DNA of 64,000 nucleotides, from positions 2,852,001 to 2,916,000 of the forward strand of contig NC_015957.1 in the NCBI RefSeq assembly GCF_000147815.2. The letters run 5' to 3'. This document shows positions 58,126 through 64,000 of the stretch, one piece after another. Numbering within the stretch: the first letter of the stretch is position 1; every line of letters starts with the position of its first letter. A model generated the notes under the pieces. That model was not told where the DNA came from. It did not search any database and saw nothing but the letters and a program-made list of their open reading frames with translations. The position numbers were made by a program, and so were the translations under genes. Origin of the DNA: Streptomyces violaceusniger Tu 4113 (GTDB lineage Bacteria; Actinomycetota; Actinomycetes; Streptomycetales; Streptomycetaceae).

Positions 58126-60447
58126 CTAGCGCTTCTTCGGGTCGAGCAGGCCCGCCCGCCGGAGGGCGTCGGCCATCGCGCCGTTCACCGGGGCCGCGTC
58201 GCGGCCTCCGCCGCGCTGGCCGCGGGTGTCCTCGGAGCGGTTGCGGTCCCGGCCGCCGCCGGACGCGGCGCCCGCCTCGTCGTCGAGCCGGAGCGTCAGC
58301 GAGATCCGCTTGCGCGGAATGTCGATGTCGAGGACCTTCACCCGGACGATGTCGCCGGGCTTGACCACATCCCGCGGGTCCTTGACGAACGTCTTGGACA
58401 TCGCGGAGACGTGCACCAGGCCGTCCTGGTGCACACCGACGTCGACGAACGCCCCGAACGCCGCCACATTGGTGACGACGCCCTCCAGGATCATCCCGGC
58501 CGACAGGTCGCCGATCTTCTCGACGCCCTCCTTGAAGGTCGCGGTCTTGAAGGCGGGACGCGGGTCGCGGCCCGGCTTCTCCAGCTCCTTGAGGATGTCG
58601 GTGACCGTCGGCAGACCGAAGGCGTCGTCCACGAACTCGTCCGGCCGCAGGTCCCGCAGCACCGTCGTGTTCCCCATGAGGGTGGACACGTCGCCGCCCG
58701 CCTTGGTGACCATCCGGCGTACCACCGGATACGCCTCGGGGTGCACGCTCGACCCGTCCAGCGGGTCGTCGCCGCCGCGGATGCGCAGGAAGCCCGCGCA
58801 CTGCTCATAGGCCTTGGGGCCGAGCCGGGCCACGTCCTTGAGCGCCTTACGGTTGACGAACGGGCCGTTGGCGTCGCGATGGGAGACGATGTTCTCCGCG
58901 AGGCCGGTGCCGATGCCCGAGACCCGGCTGAGCAGCGGGGTGGAGGCCGTGTTGACGTCCACCCCGACACCGTTCACACAGTCCTCGACGACCGCGTCGA
59001 GCGAACGGGAGAGCTTCACCTCGGACAGGTCGTGCTGGTACTGGCCGACGCCGATCGACTTCGGATCGATCTTGACCAGCTCGGCCAGCGGATCCTGGAG
59101 CCGGCGCGCGATGGAGACGGCGCCGCGCAGCGAGACATCGAGCTCCGGCAGCTCCTGTGAGGCGAAGGCGGAGGCCGAGTACACCGAGGCGCCCGCCTCG
59201 GAGACCATCACCTTGGTGAGCTTCAGCTCGGGATGCCTGCCGCACAGCTCGCCCGCCAGCTTGTCGGTCTCGCGGGACGCCGTGCCGTTGCCGATCGCGA
59301 TGAGGTCCACGTTGTGCTCACGCGCCAGCCCGGCCAGCTTGTCGAGGGCCTGGTCCCACTGGTTGCGGGGGACATGCGGATAGATCGTGTCCGTGGCCGC
59401 CACCTTGCCGGTCGCGTCGACCACGGCCACCTTCACCCCTGTACGGAAGCCGGGGTCGAGGCCCATCGTGGCGCGCGTGCCCGCCGGGGCGGCGAGCAGC
59501 AGATCGCGGAGGTTGGCGGCGAAGACCCGGACGGCCTCGTCCTCGGCGGCCTGCCGCAGCCGCAGCCGCAGATCGATGCCGAGGTGGACCAGGACGCGGG
59601 TGCGCCAGGCCCAGCGGACCGTGTCGGCCAGCCACTTGTCGGCGGGACGGCCGCGGTCCGCGATGTCGAAGCGGTGGGCGATGGAGCGCTCGTACGAGGT
59701 GGGGCCCGGCTCCTCGGAGGGCTCCTCCGGCTCCAGGGTGAGGTCGAGGACCTCCTCCTTCTCCCCGCGGAACATCGCCAGCACCCGGTGCGAGGGCAGC
59801 TCGGTGAACGGCTCGGCGAAGTCGAAGTAGTCGGCGAACTTGGCGCCCGCCTCCTCCTTGCCCTCGCGCACCTTGGTGGCCGCCCGGCCGCGCTCCCACA
59901 TGCGCTCACGCAGCTCGCCGATGAGGTCCGCGTCCTCGCTGAACCGCTCGGTGAGGATGGCGCGCGCCCCGTCCAGCGCGGCGGTGGCGTCCGCGACGCC
60001 CTTCTCGGCGTCCACGAAGGCCGCCGCGGCGGCCGTGGGCTCCACGGTCGGGTCGCCCAGCAGCCCGTCCGCGAGCGGCTCCAGCCCGGCCTCGCGGGCG
60101 ATCTGCGCCTTCGTACGCCGCTTGGGCTTGTAGGGGAGGTAGATGTCCTCCAGCCGGGCCTTGGAGTCCGCGGCGAGGATCTGCGCCTCCAGCGCCTCGT
60201 CCAGCTTGCCCTGGGAGCGGATCGACTCGAGGATCGCGGCGCGCCGCTCCTCCAGCTCCCGCAGATAGCGCAGCCGCTCCTCCAGGGAGCGAAGCTGCGC
60301 GTCGTCGAGCATTTCCGTCGCTTCCTTGCGGTAGCGCGCGATGAACGGCACGGTGGAGCCGCCGTCGAGCAGCTCGACGGCGGCCTTGACCTGCCGTTCC
60401 CGTACGCCGAGTTCCTCGGCGATCCTGCCTTCGATGGACGTCGTCAC
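58126..60447 (-). CDS. tex: Tex-family RNA-binding transcription accessory protein
   Basis: A 773-residue Tex protein of normal length. Order of domains: Tex N-terminal helical region (residues about 1-190), YqgF-like nuclease-fold domain (about 325-450: [29 protein letters not shown]), helix-hairpin-helix domains ([19 protein letters not shown]), and an S1 RNA-binding domain near 650-720 ([20 protein letters not shown]). A basic, Gly-rich tail follows. Tex binds nucleic acids and influences transcription, possibly termination and RNA quality control. GTG 60447 is preferred to GTG 60453, as GGAG then lies 7 bases away. Confidence 0.95.
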   Translation of the reverse strand: MTTSIEGRIAEELGVRERQVKAAVELLDGGSTVPFIARYRKEATEMLDDAQLRSLEERLRYLRELEERRAAILESIRSQGKLDEALEAQILAADSKARLEDIYLPYKPKRRTKAQIAREAGLEPLADGLLGDPTVEPTAAAAAFVDAEKGVADATAALDGARAILTERFSEDADLIGELRERMWERGRAATKVREGKEEAGAKFADYFDFAEPFTELPSHRVLAMFRGEKEEVLDLTLEPEEPSEEPGPTSYERSIAHRFDIADRGRPADKWLADTVRWAWRTRVLVHLGIDLRLRLRQAAEDEAVRVFAANLRDLLLAAPAGTRATMGLDPGFRTGVKVAVVDATGKVAATDTIYPHVPRNQWDQALDKLAGLAREHNVDLIAIGNGTASRETDKLAGELCGRHPELKLTKVMVSEAGASVYSASAFASQELPELDVSLRGAVSIARRLQDPLAELVKIDPKSIGVGQYQHDLSEVKLSRSLDAVVEDCVNGVGVDVNTASTPLLSRVSGIGTGLAENIVSHRDANGPFVNRKALKDVARLGPKAYEQCAGFLRIRGGDDPLDGSSVHPEAYPVVRRMVTKAGGDVSTLMGNTTVLRDLRPDEFVDDAFGLPTVTDILKELEKPGRDPRPAFKTATFKEGVEKIGDLSAGMILEGVVTNVAAFGAFVDVGVHQDGLVHVSAMSKTFVKDPRDVVKPGDIVRVKVLDIDIPRKRISLTLRLDDEAGAASGGGRDRNRSEDTRGQRGGGRDAAPVNGAMADALRRAGLLDPKKR

Positions 60448-60588
60448 GATCACGCTCCGCTTTCGGTATGCACTGCTCCTGCATTGTGGCAGGTGGCACT
60501 GACGAAGCGGTCGCGGCCGACGCTTTCGGCGGGCCGGGAGGGTCGGGATACGGAGCGGGCGGACACCGGTATCAGCCGGAAACGGTCA

Positions 60589-60729
60589 TCACACCCGCCT
60601 GCGGCGCGGTCCGCTCGCCGCGTCGGAGGCACCGCCGAAGAGGCGGGCCAGGGCGCGGAAGGGGAGCGTCACCACGGTCGCGATGGCGGCACCGATGGCA
60701 CGGAGCACGTCGGCGATGGCACGGAACAC
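60589..60729 (-). CDS. LPFR-motif small protein
   Basis: A 46-residue protein beginning MFRAIADVLRAIGAAIATVV (GTG start), then TLPFRALARLFGG and a basic tail ending GPRRRRV. AGGAGGTA lies 7 bases before the start, the strongest ribosome binding site nearby. The L-P-F-R-A-L-A-R-L-F signature is that of the small actinomycete proteins called 'LPFR motif small protein'. One amphipathic or membrane-seeking helix is predicted. Function unknown. It is encoded upstream of tex on the same strand with 141 bases between them. Confidence 0.78.
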   Translation of the reverse strand: MFRAIADVLRAIGAAIATVVTLPFRALARLFGGASDAASGPRRRRV

Positions 60730-60945
60730 GGGGATACCTCCTGTCGGTCGGTGGCGGCTCGGCGGCGGCCGCCAGGCACCGTTTCGCTACGCGGCGCACG
60801 GGCTGGTGCCGGCGTACGCGGCGCGCGGTGTGGGCGCCCGGTTGTCAGACGGCCGATCGCGCACGACAAACGGGTATCCCGATGTGCTCCTGCCAAACTC
60901 CGTCCGGCATGGGCGGTCCCGTGCCGGGCCGACGGCCGGACGGGT
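60730..60945. other. Gene-free upstream region
   Basis: This stretch, with 60946-61046, separates the LPFR gene from the SCO6745-type gene. I see no coding start with a ribosome binding site. It presumably holds the promoter of the LPFR gene, read on the minus strand. Confidence 0.4.
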
Positions 60946-61012
60946 CGCGCCCGTGCCGCGTCCCCCTGGAAGGCCTTTTGGGAAGGCCCTCTGGGGGCGC
61001 GGCACGGGCGCG
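60946..61012 (-). terminator. Large terminator hairpin of the SCO6745-type gene
   Basis: CGCGCCCGTGCCGCG (60946-60960) and its exact inverse (60998-61012) form a 15-base-pair outer stem, and an inner partly paired CCCC/GGGG and AAGGCC region continues it. The element lies 35 bases after the stop of the gene at 61047. Confidence 0.7.
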
Positions 61013-61046
61013 TGGCGGGCCCGTCGGGCGGCCTGTCGGCCGACCG

Positions 61047-61910
61047 TCAGCTCTTGCCGCGGAGGTCCGCCGGGAAGGCGCCGTTCTCGCGGGCGGTGGT
61101 GGAGAAGGCGGTGGCCAGTTCGGTCAGCCGGGCCACGCCCTCGGCGCCCAGGTGCTCGTACGGCGCCGCGTCCAGACGGTCGGTCTCCTTCTCGAGGTGC
61201 TGGCGCAGCCGCTCACCGGCCTCCGTCAGCTCGTTGTCGGCGGTGAGCAGCCCCCGGTCGCGCAGCCGCTGCCGGCCCGCCTCCCACTCCTCGACGCTCC
61301 AGCCGCGGGTGCGCAGGATCCACTTGGTGGACATGCCCTGCCCGGTCGCGGTGTGGGAGGCCAGCGCCTCGACCGCGTCGAGCTCGGCGCTGACCAGGGT
61401 CATCAGATGGCCGTCGCCGCGGTGTTCGCGCAGCAGCGAGGCGGCGTGCCACAGCGCCAGATGCGGGGCGTCCGGGACGGGCAGATCGGCGTGGGCGGCG
61501 TACAGGGGGCGCGCCGGGCGCGAACACGCCTCCGTGGCGCGCAGCGCCAGCTCCGCGGCCTCGGCCATCTCCTTGGAGGCGATGACGTCCTCGCCCAGCA
61601 CCCGCCGCAGCACCGAGTCGGCGGCCCGCAGCCGGGCCTCAAGGGCGGCCTCGGGGGAGACCACGTCCCACGCGGCCGGAATGTGGCGGGCGATCAGGTC
61701 ATGGCTGAAATTGAAGAAGGTCGCGGTGATGGTGCCCGCGCCCGCCCGGCCCATCGGCGCCGCCCGCCCGACGAAGTAGGCGGCCGCGCCGTCCTCCAGG
61801 CCCAACTTGGCAAGCTCCTGGCCGAAGTCGGGGGCGAAGTAGATGGCGGAGTGGAGCGGGTTGACGACGCTGTAACAGCGACGGGCGGCAAGCTCGGGAA
61901 GTGTGGTCAT
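61047..61910 (-). CDS. SCO6745-type protein
   Basis: A 287-residue actinomycete protein of the SCO6745/SalK-like group. Characteristic segments are CYSVVNPLHSAIYFAPDFGQ, AAYFVGRAAPMGRAGAGTIT, TFFNFSHDLIARHIPAAWD and GQGMSTKWILRTRGWSVEEW; the last resembles a winged-helix module (W-S-x-E-E-W-x-x-G-x-x-R-L-x-x-R-G-L), suggesting a role in regulation. Mostly helical, soluble, no signal peptide. The biological role is not established. Confidence 0.85.
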   Translation of the reverse strand: MTTLPELAARRCYSVVNPLHSAIYFAPDFGQELAKLGLEDGAAAYFVGRAAPMGRAGAGTITATFFNFSHDLIARHIPAAWDVVSPEAALEARLRAADSVLRRVLGEDVIASKEMAEAAELALRATEACSRPARPLYAAHADLPVPDAPHLALWHAASLLREHRGDGHLMTLVSAELDAVEALASHTATGQGMSTKWILRTRGWSVEEWEAGRQRLRDRGLLTADNELTEAGERLRQHLEKETDRLDAAPYEHLGAEGVARLTELATAFSTTARENGAFPADLRGKS

Positions 61911-62057
61911 GGCCGCACGCTACCGACAGGTAGTGACCCCCGGTAGCCCGGGTATCCCCAAGATCCATCGGGCCCGCGGGATCCGGCCACCCTTACGCCG
62001 TCGCGATCCCCTCCAACCCCCATCGGCCCGCTCGATCCGGCCATCTTTCCGCCGGGG

Positions 62058-62816
62058 TCATCCGGCCGGTGGGGTCCAGCGGAAGCGCGGGGTGCGGCGT
62101 TCCAGGAAGGCGGCGATGCCCTCGCCGGCCTCCTCGCTGTGCCGTGCCTGTTCCCGCCAGTACGCCGCCCGGTCCGGCTCGACGGGCCCGGCCGCGAACT
62201 CCTTGGCCGCCGCCTGGGTGAGCTGTGACCGCGAGACCAGCGACCGCGTGAACTCCGCCACCCGCTTGTCGAGTCCGCCCGCCGGCAGCACCTCGTCCAC
62301 CAGCCCGGTGCGCAGCGCCCGTTCGGCGTCGATCAGTTCGCCCGAGAACAGCAGGAATTTGGCGGTGGCCGGTCCCACCAGCTCGACCAGCCGGCGGGTC
62401 GAGCTGGGGGCGTAGACGATGCCCAGCTTGGCCGGGGTGATCCCGAAGCGGGCGTCCTCCTCGGCGAACCGCAGATCGCAGGCGGCCGCGAGCTGGCAGC
62501 CGCCGCCCACGCAGTAGCCGCGTACCGCGGCCAGGGTCGGCTTGGGGAAGGCGGCCAGCGCCTCCTCGGCGGGCAGCGCGAGCCCGGTGGACTCCTCGTA
62601 CGTGGCGCTCAGCGAGCCGATGTCGGCGCCCGCGCAGAAGGTGTCGCCCTCGCCGGTGAGCACCAGCGCCCGGACGGCGGGGTCGGCGGCGAGCCGGGTC
62701 AGCAGCGGGGGCAGCGCGCGCCACATCCCGGGGGTCATCGCATTGCGCTTGGCGGGATGGCGGATGACGACGGTCGCTATGCCGTCGGCGACCTCGTGCT
62801 CCAGACAGGGCTCCAT
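62058..62816 (-). CDS. Enoyl-CoA hydratase/isomerase family protein
   Basis: A 252-residue crotonase-fold protein. The CoA-binding and oxyanion-hole segments are visible: ALVLTGEGDTFCAGADIGSL and AAVRGYCVGGGCQLAAACDL, with FGITPAKLGIVYAPSSTRRL where hydratases carry the second catalytic Glu (here Lys-Leu-Gly, so classical hydratase chemistry is doubtful). It may be an isomerase or another crotonase. ATG 62816 is the start of the conserved region; the longer frame upstream runs through 22-base repeats and is not coding. Confidence 0.92.
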   Translation of the reverse strand: MEPCLEHEVADGIATVVIRHPAKRNAMTPGMWRALPPLLTRLAADPAVRALVLTGEGDTFCAGADIGSLSATYEESTGLALPAEEALAAFPKPTLAAVRGYCVGGGCQLAAACDLRFAEEDARFGITPAKLGIVYAPSSTRRLVELVGPATAKFLLFSGELIDAERALRTGLVDEVLPAGGLDKRVAEFTRSLVSRSQLTQAAAKEFAAGPVEPDRAAYWREQARHSEEAGEGIAAFLERRTPRFRWTPPAG

Positions 62817-62883
62817 GTGGCGGATCGTATCCGGGCCGCGCGGGGGCGCCTTCGACGGCATCCGGGCCGGAGCGGAGCCGGGG

Positions 62884-62971
62884 CGGGACAGGCGCGGGGC
62901 CGGGGCGGGACAGGCGCGGGGCCGGGGCGGGACAGGCGCGGGGCCGGGGCGGGACAGGCGCGGGGCCGGGG
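62884..62971. repeat. Four 22-base tandem repeats
   Basis: CGGGACAGGCGCGGGGCCGG plus two G's recurs at 62884, 62906, 62928 and 62950, exactly identical. The block is upstream of the enoyl-CoA hydratase gene and could separate its promoter from the divergent RsbW-like gene. No gene is seen in 62817-63167. Confidence 0.85.
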
Positions 62972-63167
62972 CATTCGGGGCGGTCACGGCAGAGTTACCA
63001 TGGTCGGAACCCTGGCGAGCAGGAACAGTCGAGCGCGTGACCGTGGCATACGCCAACGATCAAAAACGCTCGATAAGCGTCAAGTTGTGCGTACTCCATC
63101 GGTCCGTACCAGCGCTTCTCAACACTCGGTATGAGAGGTCGGGCGCGGCGAGGGGTGGGTATCGGAC

Positions 63168-63674
63168 ATGGAGATCCTCGGGAGAGTCCCCTCCGAAGTG
63201 GGACACGCCCCACCACCCGCCCCACCACCGGCCGCCTACGAGGGTACGTGGCGGTTCACCGCACCGGCCCTGGACTCCTCCGTGCCCCAGGCCCGGCACG
63301 CGGTGCGCGATCTGCTGGCCCATCAGCGGGTGCCGGTCGACGACGAACTGGTGGAGAGTCTGCTTCTGATCGTCTCCGAGCTGGTCACCAACGCCGTACG
63401 GCATGCCGCACTGCTCTCCCCCGAGCTCGCCGTCGAGGTCTCCCTGAGCCGGGACTGGGTCCGGATCGCCGTCGAGGACAACCACCCCTACCGGCCGGTC
63501 GCGCTGATGGCGGACCAGGGCGGGACCGGCGGGCGTGGACTGCTGCTGGTGACGGCGATCACGGAGGCGGCGGGCGGGGTCTACGACGTCGACCACACGG
63601 CGAGCGGCGGCAAGATCGTCTGGGCCGCCCTTCCGCTGCCCGGCGCGGCTACCAGCCGGCCGCCGTCCCGGTGA
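63168..63674 (+). CDS. RsbW-like ATP-binding protein
   Basis: A 168-residue GHKL-fold ATPase of the anti-sigma/regulatory type abundant in Streptomyces. The N box LIVSELVTNAVRHA and the second motif VRIAVEDNHPYRPV are present, with the G-rich GGTGGRGLLLV box. It is likely to bind an anti-anti-sigma or similar partner; no such gene is in the window. N-terminal 25 residues are Pro/Ala-rich and extra. The 3' end overlaps the tail of the converging isomerase gene by 26 bases. Confidence 0.88.
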   Translation: MEILGRVPSEVGHAPPPAPPPAAYEGTWRFTAPALDSSVPQARHAVRDLLAHQRVPVDDELVESLLLIVSELVTNAVRHAALLSPELAVEVSLSRDWVRIAVEDNHPYRPVALMADQGGTGGRGLLLVTAITEAAGGVYDVDHTASGGKIVWAALPLPGAATSRPPSR

Positions 63675-64000
63675 GCTCCCGGACCGCCGGGCGGGCCGCG
63701 TCCAGCACGGTCATGAACCATGCCGAGAACGGTCCCTCGTCGCGCAGCTTCTCCAGCTCATCGGGGGTGACGAAGGCGATCTCGCCGATCTCCTCCGGAT
63801 CCGGGCGCGGGGTCGCCCGCACCAGTCCGGCGAAGAGGTGGTTGTACTCCTGCTCCACCAGGCCCGAGGCGGGGTCGGGGTGGTTGTAGCGGACGGTGCC
63901 CGCCTCCCGCAGCAGCACGGGCGCCACGCCCAGCTCCTCACCGGTGCGCCGGGCGGCGGCCACGAAGGGCGGCTCACCGGGGTAGGGGTGGCCGCAGCAG
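63649..64000 (-). CDS. idi: Isopentenyl-diphosphate delta-isomerase, C-terminal part (cut by window edge)
   Basis: The minus-strand frame runs off the right edge; 116 codons are present. It shows the Nudix-type isomerase features CCGHPYPGE (the catalytic Cys region, at the very edge of the window), the Nudix-box remnant AAARRTGEELGV, EYNHLFAGLV and WFMTVLDAARPAV near the C-terminus. It interconverts isopentenyl and dimethylallyl diphosphate for terpenoid synthesis. The N-terminal third and start lie beyond the window. Confidence 0.85.
   Translation of the reverse strand, partial: CCGHPYPGEPPFVAAARRTGEELGVAPVLLREAGTVRYNHPDPASGLVEQEYNHLFAGLVRATPRPDPEEIGEIAFVTPDELEKLRDEGPFSAWFMTVLDAARPAVRELTGTAAGW

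Overview
The window is GC-rich DNA (several 60-base lines counted by eye are above 75 % G+C) with GTG/TTG starts, frequent ATGA/GTGA stop-start overlaps, strong third-position G/C bias and actinomycete-specific families (DUF397 with XRE/DUF5753, SsgA-like, GPP34, an LPFR-motif small protein, Tex). It is most simply a piece of a Streptomyces (or close relative) chromosome. No rRNA, tRNA, insertion sequence, phage gene or CRISPR array was seen.

Layout. 1-0.25 kb: end of an XRE regulator and its DUF397 partner. 0.3-5.9 kb: a minus-strand sulfur-scavenging operon (sfnG, ssuE, sfnB-like, ssuD) preceded by a short Cys-rich leader peptide and a divergent LysR gene, which together look like an attenuated sulfone/sulfonate regulon. 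5.9-9.8 kb: an F420-type oxidoreductase, a secreted tandem SGNH esterase with a perfect CebR-type operator, and an IclR gene. 9.9-14.4 kb: a GMC oxidoreductase, APC permease and aldehyde dehydrogenase operon of choline-to-betaine type. 14.6-19 kb: a 9-base minisatellite and a large HEAT-like protein whose N-terminus carries hexapeptide repeats. 19-26 kb: a membrane-anchored XRE regulator, a small secreted protein, GPP34, an SsgA-like protein and an ECF-sigma/zinc-finger/membrane fusion, with three blocks of tandem repeats between them.

26.4-30.6 kb has visibly lower G+C. It carries an XRE/TPR regulator, a 46-residue Asp-Gly-rich peptide with a perfect ribosome binding site, and an overlapping PIMT-family methyltransferase. 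This is the best candidate for a little-described system, a minimal aspartimide (imiditide-like) RiPP cassette. It is followed by an XRE/DUF5753 gene with two tandem DUF397 genes.

30.7-35 kb: YciI-like protein, endonuclease V, a DUF1203 protein, and a DHDPS/NanA-like lyase translationally coupled to a NanT-like transporter behind a promoter with a palindromic operator. 35.1-40.1 kb: a beta-oxidation set (AMACR-like racemase, thiolase, FadB-type fusion) with a natural Gly-Gly-Ser linker in FadB. 40.1-43.6 kb: LysR and alpha/beta-hydrolase pair, then a MerR gene, with two repeat blocks. 43.8-48.5 kb: secreted GH2 beta-galactosidase with a LamG insert, then an MpaB-like protein. 48.6-53.8 kb: three secreted peptidases (M1, S15, M14). 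53.9-57 kb: BCCT transporter and an uncharacterised Cys-motif protein. 57-58 kb: 52-base tandem repeats and a long hairpin. 58.1-64 kb: Tex, LPFR small protein, SCO6745-type protein, enoyl-CoA hydratase, an RsbW-like ATPase and the C-terminal part of an isopentenyl-diphosphate isomerase cut by the window edge.

A striking window-scale feature is the number of unrelated tandem-repeat families (units of 9, 18, 22, 23, 39, 52, 58 and 71 bases), both between genes and inside coding sequence.
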